From NCBI GenBank assembly GCA_021927905.1, contig BLLK01000058.1, positions 992,001 through 1,056,000 on the forward strand: 64,000 bases of DNA. Direction: 5' to 3'. Position numbers and translations under genes: made by a program. Position 1 is the stretch's first letter. The number at the start of each line of letters is the position of its first letter. Shown here piece after piece: positions 34,801-44,414 of the stretch. The stretch is from Chaetoceros tenuissimus. Taxonomy: Eukaryota > Bacillariophyta > Thalassiosirophyceae > Chaetocerotales > Chaetocerotaceae. The notes beneath the pieces were generated by a model. That model was not told the DNA's origin, ran no database searches, and was given only the letters and a program-made list of their open reading frames with translations.

Positions 34801-35378
34801 CGACTGTCCTTCTGAATGTTCCAAGTCAAGGCCCAAATAGGAGCATTCCTTTGCATAGTTCTGTTGATTGAACCCCAAGCATCCATCACAAACACATGTC
34901 CAGATACTGTCCCAACAGCAAGTACCTTTCCATCACTTCTCCATGCGACAGATAGTATTTTTGAATCGATTTTGGTTTTCTTCACAGCTTTATTATTTGG
35001 TTGCCAAAATCCAACCTCCCCATTTGAACACGATGCTAAAGTACTTTGCAAAGGATTGAATGCAAGAACCTGCACGGAGCTCCTCACTTTAAACTTTACA
35101 ATTCCTTTTCCTTCTTTACTCCAGATAATCGTACTTTTATCGCAACCTCCCGAAGCCAAAAGCTCCCCATCATGAGAGTAGGCCACTGTATAAATGTCAT
35201 CAATGTGACCTTTTAAAGTTAGAACAACCTTTCCACTTTCAGAATCGAAAACCAAAACTCGTTTACCAACACCAACTGCTATTCGAGAAGCATCATGATT
35301 AATGGATAATGCATGAATAGATTCATTCGATTTTGTCAACCCTGACTTCCAAAGAACTTCATGGGAACATACCCCCAT
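31847..35378 (-). CDS. IFT122: Intraflagellar transport protein 122 (IFT-A core)
   Basis: A 1,125-residue protein in three exons (35378-32853, 32776-32426, 32347-31847). Its introns of 76 and 78 bp have GT-AG ends. The N-terminus is a WD40 propeller pair (LSINHDASRIAVGVGKRVLVFD, GHIDDIYTVAYSHDGELLASGGCDKSTIIW, ILSVAWRSDGKVLAVGTVSG). The middle is a helical TPR-like solenoid. The C-terminus carries the family's two zinc ribbons (CYRCGS with CLNCEGPF, then ICHYC with CPIC) around the typical FNILPIVEF. IFT122 is a core subunit of the IFT-A complex, which supports retrograde transport and cargo entry in flagella. Human IFT122 is 1,241 residues, so this is near full length. Its presence implies a flagellated stage, such as diatom sperm. 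Confidence 0.92.
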
Positions 35379-35690
35379 TTCTTTTTTTCGAAAGAGAAAT
35401 TGGTAGTAAGGATCAATATAGGATGAAAAAGAAAATGATTTGGACCTTTTTTCTTGAAAAAAAGCAAAGAGATCAGATTCAATCCATTTCAGATTGTTGA
35501 AGAGGTTTTGAAAAAGAGTCTCACTTTTTCAAATTGTTGTAAGCTATTTGAAAAAGAGTCTCACCCCTATTACCTACTTCAACTTGATAGATATTAGAAG
35601 AAGCGTTTATAACCTCTATTATATATATTTATATTATATTACATAGCATATAGCTTTTTGTTCATGATTTACGAACAATCTCATCAACTT
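35379..35690. other. IFT122 upstream region
   Basis: These 312 bases between IFT122 and the next minus-strand gene contain a 40-bp tandem duplication (listed separately) and an AT-rich tract. No gene is seen. Confidence 0.5.
35492..35564. repeat. 40-bp imperfect tandem duplication
   Basis: Two units of about 40 bp share the perfect 18-base word tttgaaaaagagtctcac at 35507-35524 and 35547-35564, each preceded by attgttg. They lie roughly 110-190 bases upstream of the IFT122 start codon, so they could be promoter elements. Confidence 0.75.
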
Positions 35691-38600
35691 TTAAGCAAAG
35701 AAGCTTAGAGCCTTCTTCATGTTACTTGGTTTCACATCCGAGCTATTAAAATCATCGTGTTCACTCTCACTCGAGAGTGGACCTGCTTCATCACCTCCAT
35801 CATTTCTTTGTAAAACAAATCGGGGGATTGCTGGTGGAACCCCTTCGTTCCATACCTTTAGCCCTACATCATCATCAAAGCTTGCACCACACCTTTCTTC
35901 GTGATCCGTATCAGAATCAAGTGTTGAATCCGATGATCTTTTCACTACTAAACGAGTAGTAGAAGAGTCCGGCATACTCACAATGAGCAATAGAACCAAA
36001 TAAAAATGGACGAGGTACAAGAACATAAGATGTGTGTAGTGCATAGTCGGCTCTATGATAACCCCGATCTCATCAGTGATTGGACGTAGCTTGGCCGATT
36101 CCTTGAGCATTTTAGCAATTTGAGGAACGAAAATATTTCTTCTTGTCTGATTTAAGGAGTTCAGATTATTTTCATCCACGACAACATCATCCTCATCGTA
36201 TGGACCAATGTGCTTCTTCACAAAAGGAATTCTAGATAAGATTGTGCGGGAGGCACGTTGCTGTGTCCTTACAATTTGATTCCAGGTACTGTCTCTTCTC
36301 TTATCAAGCTCAAACCCTATGTTCTGCATGTTCTCGCCTAGATTCTGAGCAAAGCTACCGACTTGTCGCACAGCAACATTGACGTTAGAAATACCTCCGT
36401 TGACGTTATCCTGTACCCACGACCCAACATCATCTGCCCAAGATGTAACACTTGATGTGATTTCCCCGAAGAATTTGTTGACTGTCTTGTTGTTTTTCTT
36501 TCCCTTTTTACTAGTTGCTGCTGCTGGAGAACTTTCTTTTTTACCTACAACTCCCTTCAACATTGCAAGTGGAGAGAGCAAGAATGGGAAACCATCTGCA
36601 AAATGGTCTCTAGCATCCATGCTCATTGGTTCATCTCCACGTAAGTACTCAAAAAAGATACCCTTTGCCATTTCAGGGTGAGGGAATGTGTCCACGAGGC
36701 GTCCATCAATACGAAGGTCCATGTCTCCATTCTTCCTCCAGGTGAAAACCATCTCCGTCCCACGAGCACAACATGATGGATCGGCATTAAACTCAGGAGG
36801 TGCACTTTGACCACAAGAGCAGTTACTTGTGTTTTCCTCACTAGAGATAGTCTTCAACATTCTCTCATCAGCTTCGCGATCTCTGGCACTTGAATCGTAA
36901 AGCATTTGCTTGTGCTCTGGAGTTAGCAATTGCCAATCTCCAGTTAGACTCTGGCGCACTGTCTCAGTTGCAAGCTGCATATTGAGCTGTATGAAGAGAG
37001 TCTTGTCAAACTTTCCATGTATGAGATGGTCATAAAAGGCGTCGTTTTCACGCAGCTCTTCTACAGTCATGTCTGCAAATTCGTTGAATTTTGGGTCTGC
37101 TAAGACTTGTCTTTTTGGAACATAAAATGCGACTCCATAAATCTGTATAATACATATTCATAGTTAGAAAAGAAATACTCAGAACACACAAAACACACAA
37201 TATCGGGGATGCATGCTACAAGTACATACCTTGATTTTGAAGGCTGTTCTTGTATACAAACCAACACCAGCAAGAGTATGTCTACCAACTTCTTGTCGAT
37301 CGTGACCAAGGTATTCGCTGATATCTGTTGGATAAGAAAGTTGGGTGACCTCATCTGTGTAATAACCGTCTTCTGCTGCTTCTATATAGGGGTGAACAGG
37401 AATCTTAAATGATCTATGTACATCACCTATTGGTGAAGCGACAGGTGAAGGAGCAGACTTATGAAGCAAGTTCCCATTACTTGGAGCATGCGGCTTGTTA
37501 CTCATTACTGTTCGTTCGAAGTATCCACCAACACCCAAAGGTGATAATATTTCTTTGTTTCCGCCATGTAATGGTGTGTGTTCCTTCTTGGCTGTCGCTG
37601 TAGTTGTATGCATGGCACCTATTGACTGTTTCAGCCCATTTATCACTGTATTTTCATTAGCTTGGTGTAGTTGTGATGGAGATTTTCTATGTTCATTGTT
37701 TGACTGTATTTGTGAGTCTTTATCTTCTTCTTCTAGTGGTGACTCTGCTGATTGCTCCACAATATCCATATGCCGCGGAAACCTAGGCAATTGCGGTGAA
37801 ACAGCAGCTGAGTTTTGATATTGAATCACGGAGAAGCTTATTAAGGAGCTCCCGTCTCGTGGATCACAAGAAGCAGTCACTGCCATTCCATCAGTTGTTC
37901 GTCGAACACACATAGAAGGTGATGAGTTTTCTACGTCACTCGTTATATCTAAAAATCTAGTCATTGAGCCACCTAAAAATATGTTGGAACCAAATTCTTG
38001 TCGTTTTTCTTGTCGAATGGTGGCTTGATTTTTATCCCATGCCAGGACGCCACCTTCATTGATATTCCAAGACCAAGCTTCATCTGCTTCACAAGGACCC
38101 ATTTGTAATGTTTGCTCATGGTCAGTCGTTGAATCTATTGACTGCATAGAGTATAAACACTCTGTTTTATCATTTTCTATGATTGTCGTGCTGTTCCCAC
38201 TATTGTTACCTATGGAATCATCACTTGCAATTGACGTATTAACATCAGCTAATTCTAATGCATATTCCCATTGTTGCTCTTTATCATGAACGGCTCTTGA
38301 ACTCCATTGAAAATAAGCCAATAACCCTCCTTTTGCATCATCTTTGTAACGAGAAAGGTAAGTAATTCATAAGTATTAGTAAAGCAACGACAGGCTTAGA
38401 CCTGCTAGCTAGACTTACCTGTGACCTCCATATCTACAGCTGACGATTGTCGTCTTCTCTTTTTAGGAAATAAGGCCGGTCTTCTACGGATATTCCATAA
38501 AGTTGAGTCTCCACATTCAGAGAATCCACTCGGTCCTAGGCATGTCCCATCTGTATCATCCTATGGAAAGTACAGAGAAATGTATAGGTTAATCATGAGT

Positions 38601-38892
38601 ACAATATCGTATCTCCTTTCACTCTATTAATATATAAAAAAGATATACATACCTGTAACCAAAAAGGCTCATTCAATACAGTTTTATCAACGTCATAGCC
38701 AGCTCCCTCAAGTAGAGAAAGCAGCTCACCTAATCCTCCGGCAGCTTGGAGCTCCAGGGGTTCAAGTAATATTGATAAAGGATGAACGCCTACAATACCC
38801 ACTGATCGTTGGAATGGGTTGTTGGGTAAATTATTTGATACTCCTACTAAATGTAGCAAAACCACAAATAGCCTAGACGATCGCGATCTCAT
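35691..38892 (-). CDS. Secreted beta-trefoil-like plus chalcone-isomerase-like membrane protein
   Basis: A 981-residue protein in four exons: 38892-38653, 38560-38419, 38341-37230 and 37142-35691. The introns (92, 77 and 87 bp) have GT-AG ends and the joined frame is continuous. A signal peptide is likely (MRSRSSRLFVVLLHLVG). Residues about 80-260 hold three Cys/Trp blocks (CLGPSGFSECG, CLYSMQ with MGPCEADEAWSWN, CVRRTTDGMAVTASCD) resembling a ricin-B-type trefoil. A disordered linker follows. A chalcone-isomerase-like domain (about 482-680) has GVGLYTRTAFKIKIYGVAFYV, ETVRQSL and YLRGDEPMSMDARDHFADGF. A membrane helix is near 862-885. CHI-like proteins bind fatty acids or flavonoids, and the Arg in YTRTAFK matches the conserved ligand Arg. 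The trefoil call is weaker than the CHI call. Confidence 0.8.
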
Positions 38893-39780
38893 GTTTTTTA
38901 GAAAATTCAAAGTGTATTTGTATTATAGAATTGTTGTATTTTTGTATGTAGAATATGTATAAGTGTAGATACGAAGCTTTTTGTTTTAAAGTTTTGTTGC
39001 GTTGAGTATTAAGGATGCTGATTCATTCTCTTATTTAATCGTAGGGAAGATGCAAGGACGTCACAAGGTTGATGTAATGTTGATTGCATCAATTGTTTGT
39101 TGATGTGTTTTGTTTGTTTTCAGAGATGGAAGATTGAGATCAACCTTGTGTTCCACTTTCAACTTGAAATGCGTCCACAATACGTGGCATCTGGTACCAT
39201 GTCGGTTTGGGGTTTGGATTCCGTTTGCTGAGGAGATGACGATATCTGATAACTTTGCACCAATCACATTGCATCATTTGAAAATAATTGCTCAGCAATC
39301 GGGTTTCGTATCTTTTCATTTTCAACTTACCGGGTGTCTACTCTTCCCTACCCCTTTGTTTATCTTTTGTTTTTGGGCTCCAAGGTGAGTTGCCCAACGA
39401 AAATGTAGAAAAATTGAAACCTGCGTCTTTTGCTTCTCAAGGGCTGTTCATTGTCATTATTGCTGCTCTACAGTTGTGTCGGTGACAGTTGAAAAGGATT
39501 CTTCCAAATAAATAAAAACTAGGTGAGTTCATTACTACTCTTTCCAAACCTTGTACAAAATTATGGAACAATCTCCCTTTTTCGTGGTTTTGTCATGCAA
39601 TAAACTTTCGAACACATTCACTATTTCTGAAATTCTATTTTAAAAAGTATTATTTCTTTCTACACGCACTTGAATTTTCATTTGGATCACATATATGTAT
39701 TTTTTTTCATTTGAACCCGTGGTAAAAGCTCAACAGCTCTCGATTGAATCAGTTTCATATCACCATATCATCGTTGAGAC
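38893..39780. other. Intergenic region upstream of the trefoil/CHI gene
   Basis: No supported gene lies in these 890 bases. Open frames at 39061-39485 on both strands are short, overlap each other and look random. The region holds the promoter of the trefoil/CHI gene and the 3' UTR of the EF-hand gene that ends at 39781. Confidence 0.5.
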
Positions 39781-40740
39781 CTAGGCCATAAGATGAGCAT
39801 TGTTGTGGTCACAAGAAGACTTTCTACCACAAGAGCATAGTCCTGCACCAGGTGGAAGATCAGAATCATTGTATCCCTCCCACCATGCTTCCAAATCTTC
39901 GTATGATACCATCTGGTTATTATCCATATCTACAGCACTCATTGCTGCTACGAAATCGTTGTGATCAAGTCCTTCATCCATGGAAATCAGCATCTCTCTG
40001 AATTCCTCTACATTGAGGTATCCATCACGATCCTTGTCAAAAGAATGAAACATGAACTTGATTTCATCCTTGTTGGAAATGCTATTACGTAGAGACGCAA
40101 GTCTTACACTTGCTCTGTATCCAAATACAATGGAGAAAGCTCCAAGAAGCATAAAGTATACTCCTGAAATAATGTTGTACTTGGTCAACAAGAAGAACTG
40201 GAAGATTCCTGCCACAAAGTAAAGGAATCCTCTTCCCCATACATACTTCAAGAAGGAGAAGAAAAGACAGATGATATCGTAAACAAATGGAATCTGCATG
40301 TGGAAAGGTCTTCCCTCGATCATGATGGTAATGAAACCAATAACCCACAAGTTGAAAGTCACAAGGCGAGCATATGCATCTTCATCGTGCTCTGCGAAGT
40401 CAAGAAGACTAGAAAGAATCATCCAGAAACCTCCAACGAACCCAAAAGAACGGAAAGAAAGTGGACCCTCCTCTACGAGGTATTGCATATCGTACACATC
40501 TCCCTTCATTCCCTTCTTTCTAGCATTACGGATTCTCTGTTTGAGTGACATCTTTACTACAGCGTTTCCAGATGATCCATCAGTTCCAACATATCTGGTT
40601 TGAGCATAGTCTGCAGACTTGGACCTAGAAATTCCATCTAAGCTTCTGGAAGATGTGATACCCTTTGTCTTCTTTGTAGACTGTTTCACAGGAGTACCAC
40701 TGGAATTTTGAATCTTTTCTGACTTTACCAAGAATCCCAT
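39781..40740 (-). CDS. COPI-associated-type membrane protein with EF hands (copy 1)
   Basis: A 319-residue protein in one exon. After a basic Ser/Lys-rich N-terminus, residues about 105-220 form four membrane helices of the COPI-associated (COPI_assoc, Tvp15-like) type. They include IEGRPFHMQ, the W-G-R-G-F-L-Y-F motif and a final FGYRASVRLASL. Two EF hands follow (loops DKDRDGYLNVEE and DMDNNQMVSYED). COPI_assoc proteins are Golgi or endomembrane residents. Calcium-binding EF hands on the cytoplasmic side would make this one calcium-responsive, which is inference. A paralogue lies just upstream at 41117-42157 on the same strand. Confidence 0.82.
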   Translation of the reverse strand: MGFLVKSEKIQNSSGTPVKQSTKKTKGITSSRSLDGISRSKSADYAQTRYVGTDGSSGNAVVKMSLKQRIRNARKKGMKGDVYDMQYLVEEGPLSFRSFGFVGGFWMILSSLLDFAEHDEDAYARLVTFNLWVIGFITIMIEGRPFHMQIPFVYDIICLFFSFLKYVWGRGFLYFVAGIFQFFLLTKYNIISGVYFMLLGAFSIVFGYRASVRLASLRNSISNKDEIKFMFHSFDKDRDGYLNVEEFREMLISMDEGLDHNDFVAAMSAVDMDNNQMVSYEDLEAWWEGYNDSDLPPGAGLCSCGRKSSCDHNNAHLMA

Positions 40741-41116
40741 AATGTAATTTCAATAACTTTTTCAATCTAGAGATTTGTTTATTGTAGTAGATGTAAGAGA
40801 TTTTATCTTTCTAAGTATTGAGGATAGGTATCAGACACAAAGCAGGTTCGTTCATTTTTCTGGAATGTGGTTCAACGCATGAAAATTTTCGCCAATGATA
40901 GCTAAATTCATTGTAAAAATGAAGTAATCATCCTATTTTGGATAAAAACGGAATAAGTTCTGGCTAAATAAGTATATGACATATTTTCGATGATATTTAC
41001 GCAAATGATTGTTATGATTCAAAATGAAAGCTTTTCATAACAGATATAATATCAGAGAAAAACATGCAACAGTTTATTCAATCTTAGTTTAAAAATATTC
41101 ACAACGCATAATCTAT
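40741..41116. other. Spacer between the tandem EF-hand membrane genes
   Basis: No gene is seen in these 376 AT-rich bases, which must contain the promoter of the gene that starts at 40740. Confidence 0.5.
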
Positions 41117-42157
41117 CTAAACAATAAAAATAGCCGCGTTCTCAAACACAGACATGAGACTTTGATTTCTGTATCTGATTGAGTCAACCCAACGAACAAC
41201 ATCAGGAAAGCTTGCAAGTCCATCGCTGTCCAGATCAACTCCAACAAATTCAACATCAAAATCAATTTCTTCAAACTCTTCTAGCTTCATACTAATTATT
41301 AAATCACGAAACTCTTCTCTGTTGATGAATCCATCTTCATCGGTATCAAAGAAATTGAATTTCGACTGCAATTCGTCTTCTTGTGGAATTTTGTCCAATT
41401 TTCTGTTCAGTATCACTTTGTAAATCATTCCTAGAAGAAACATGATTCCTCCTAATGCCATAATTCCGATTCCAATATATATGCTGATACTTGTTCCAAG
41501 ACTATATTCTAGACTACCAACAAAAGCTAAGAACAACCCACGTCCCCAAAGGAACCGTAAAATCTTGAAGTAGTTTGAAACCATTGAATGTAACGATGCG
41601 ATGTTTAACAGAACTGCTCGGCCTTCAAGTGCCATTATGAATACTCCAAAAATCCATGTATATGTTACTACCATAAAGAACTCCGGTGGGACAGCCTCCG
41701 CTCCTTCAATTGCCCATTGAAAATCGACTATGGATCCAAATACCAAAACCATTCCCGCAAAGAAGGATAGTGTTTGCACTGCATGAGGACCACGCTCTGC
41801 ATTTTGCCTTGCTCTAGTTACTTCGCTTCTTCTATCATAAACCTCGTCCTCGATTGTAACGTGTTCTATAGTATCATATGTATCATATGTAGAAACATCA
41901 TGTGTCATTCTAGCATCATCATCTCCCATTTTGACATAGTTGTCAGTTGCCGATTCCCGATCTTCAGCTCCTAGTTGCTTCTTCATTACATATTGAGTTG
42001 TCATGGATAGTTTACTATTGTCAAATTGGGGTGGGTTATGTTTTTTCCATTTGTTGGTCATCTCAACCTCAATTTCATCTCCTTCTTTTTTTGACATGCG
42101 TGCCTTTGCATTCTGTTGAATGAGGGGTGACGCTTTCTTTGTTGCTATATTTACCAT
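41117..42157 (-). CDS. COPI-associated-type membrane protein with EF hands (copy 2)
   Basis: A 346-residue paralogue of the neighbouring gene with the same plan. A charged N-terminus of about 125 residues is followed by four membrane helices (FFAGMVLVFGSIVDF, YTWIFGVFIMALEGRAVLL, WGRGLFLAFVGSLEYSLG, GIMALGGIMFLLGMIYKVIL). Two EF hands follow (loops DTDEDGFINREE and DLDSDGLASFPD, the second ending in Asp rather than Glu). The W-G-R-G-L-F motif is shared with copy 1. Outside the helices and the first EF hand the pair is quite divergent, so the duplication is old. Confidence 0.82.
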   Translation of the reverse strand: MVNIATKKASPLIQQNAKARMSKKEGDEIEVEMTNKWKKHNPPQFDNSKLSMTTQYVMKKQLGAEDRESATDNYVKMGDDDARMTHDVSTYDTYDTIEHVTIEDEVYDRRSEVTRARQNAERGPHAVQTLSFFAGMVLVFGSIVDFQWAIEGAEAVPPEFFMVVTYTWIFGVFIMALEGRAVLLNIASLHSMVSNYFKILRFLWGRGLFLAFVGSLEYSLGTSISIYIGIGIMALGGIMFLLGMIYKVILNRKLDKIPQEDELQSKFNFFDTDEDGFINREEFRDLIISMKLEEFEEIDFDVEFVGVDLDSDGLASFPDVVRWVDSIRYRNQSLMSVFENAAIFIV

Positions 42158-42584
42158 CGTTTTTTTTTGAAAAACAATTTACTACTTGTGTGAATCTTTT
42201 CCTTGACAAATTTATAGATAGATAGATAGATAGCATACCTTTGGAATAGAAAGCTGGAGTTTCGTTTGATGCAGGACATATTACAAAAGATTCTACTTAC
42301 ACCATCCATGCGTTGAAAAATGAATTTTCCAATGCGTTATTTTGTCAAAATGTCAAGGAAGACGCCTCATACATGGGACTAAATGGGGACACTCCAATCT
42401 TGTAATAAGAAAGGGTATCCTTATTTTCGTGTACGGGGCATGACAGATCCGATCGCCCAGAGCCAGTCATTTTCTTTCGATCACAAATTTGGATTTTTCA
42501 TGTCTTTTTCTTTTTTGTTGCATTTGAATGGCCCAACTTAGATTCATTATTTACATATTCAATAACTACTCGTAATCAATTAAC
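42158..42584. promoter_or_regulatory. Divergent intergenic region, EF-hand gene and nucleolin-like gene
   Basis: These 427 bases separate two genes reading outward and should hold both promoters. They contain a short GATA microsatellite at 42215-42233. No other element is recognised. Confidence 0.5.
42215..42233. repeat. GATA tetranucleotide microsatellite
   Basis: Nearly five uninterrupted units of tagatagatag type lie about 60-80 bases upstream of the start codon of the minus-strand EF-hand gene. Confidence 0.9.
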
Positions 42585-44131
42585 ATGGGATCCAAGAGCA
42601 AGGCAGTAAGTACCTTGATCATCTGGTCGCTCAAGTAAGAAACGAGTGATTGATTCTGACTATTGTATTTTTTTAACAGGATAAGAAAGCAAAGAAGGCT
42701 GCAAAGAAGGCAGAAGCAGAGAGACTCGCAAAAGAAGCTGAAGAAGCAGCAAAGGCAGCAGCTGAGGCAGCAAAGAAAGCAGCAGAGGAGGCTGCAGATG
42801 ATGATTCTTCCAGTTCCAGTAGCTCATCATCTTCCAGCAGTAGCTCTTCCTCTTCATCGAGTGACTCTGATGCTGAAATGAAAGACGCAGATAAGAAAGA
42901 AGAAAAGAAGGAAGAGAAGGCAGAAAGTACCGACTCTTCTTCTGATTCCAGCGATTCCGAGTCAGAGGATGAAAAGCCAGCTGAAAAGAAGGCAGCTCCA
43001 GCAAAGAAGGAGGATTCTTCTTCATCTTCCAGTAGTGATTCAAGTGATTCTGAATCTGAAGACGAAAAGCCAGCTGAGAAAAAGCCAGCTGAAAAGGCAG
43101 CAGCTGAAGTTAAGAAGGATGATGGTAGCGACAGTGACTCCAGCAGCAGCAGCAGTAGTAGCAGTGACTCTGATTCATCATCTGACTCTGATTCCGACAG
43201 TGATTCTGAGGACACTAAGGATAGCGCTGTTCCAGAATCCAAGAAGCGTAAGGCTGAAGACGCTGAGTCTGAACCATCTGCAAAGAAAACAGCTGTTGCA
43301 GATGAGAGCGAGAATACCACTATGTACATTCGTGGACTTCCTTGGAGAGCAACTGAAGAGGAAGTAAGAGCTTTCTTTGATTCATGTGGAGAAATGGTTT
43401 CTTGCGAATTGCCACTTCAGGATGATGGGCGTAGTTCTGGAACTGCTATCATCAAATTTTCAGATACCGCAGGAGCTGAAGCTTGTCTCGCACTTAATGG
43501 GGAAGATTTCAACGGTCGTTGGCTCAATATCAAGTATTCTAATAGTAAGCCAATTCATTCTCCTAGAGGACCATCCGAAAAGCCAGAGGGATGTAACACT
43601 GTATTCTGTGGAAACCTTAGCTGGAATGTCGACGAAGATTCTCTTAGAGCTGTATTCCAAGATTGTGGAGAGATCACACAGATTCGTTTCGCTGAGGATA
43701 AAGAAACTGGGGAATTCAAGGGATTTGGACATATCGAGTTTGCTGAGACTGAGGCTACCGATGCTGCTGTAGCTTTGGCTGGAACTGATATTATGGGAAG
43801 AGCTGTAAGAGTTGATTATGCAGGTGACAAGAGAAAACAAGCTGGAGGAGGAAGAGGTTTTGGAGGTAGAGGTGGCGGAGGAGGTTTTGGAGGTAGAGGT
43901 GGCGGAGGAGGAAGGTGAGTAAATTCCAATAGTATGAAGTAACTTATCATGGAAATATTTTTCTTACACTTTCATTTCAATTGCGAAAACAGAGGTTACA
44001 TGCGCGGAGGCGGTGGAGGTGGAGGTAGAGGTGGTGGAAGAGGCGGCGGAGGAAGAGGTGGAGGATTCTCTAAGCCTTCTTTCGCAAAGAAGTCTACTGA
44101 GTTTGCTGGAACAAAGATTACCTTCGATTAA
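42585..44131 (+). CDS. Nucleolin-like RNA-binding protein
   Basis: A nucleolar RNA-binding protein in three exons: 42585-42605, 42680-43914 and 43993-44131. The 74- and 78-bp introns have GT-AG ends. The first exon codes only M-G-S-K-S-K-A. An Ala/Lys-rich helix (KKAAKKAEAERLAKEAEEAA) leads into Ser/Asp/Glu tracts separated by EDEKPAEKK units, typical CK2 substrates. Two RRMs follow (TTMYIRGLPWRATEEEVRAFF and NTVFCGNLSWNVDEDSLRAVF). Then comes a Gly/Arg-rich RGG tail split by the last intron. This is the nucleolin/NSR1/gar2 order and implies a role in pre-rRNA processing. The acidic part contains a repeated SDSSDSESEDEKPAEKK block, a sign of internal duplication. Confidence 0.93.
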
Positions 44132-44414
44132 CGACTCTAATGTAATTCTAAAATGATCATCTACGTTTTGCATTATCTTCCTCCGTATTAATTTACTATT
44201 TGACTTGTCGAAAATAATGTCAAATCAGTGAATTGACCCCTTGGTTAACCCGAAAAGGGAAGGTCATTGTCTGGTCATTTCAAGCGTACCAAACATATTA
44301 TTTATTTCTCACTTGATTGGTAGTCTACCACACACAAAAAGAATAGAATGCAAAGCTTTTGTTTCCAATTTCAACAAACTAACAAATAACAGCTACATAT
44401 TACTTCTTTTGGCT

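Noticed and set aside
42673-43329. 218-codon minus-strand frame rich in Ser/Leu
   Set aside because: It is the antisense shadow of the Ser/Asp/Lys repeats of the nucleolin-like gene.
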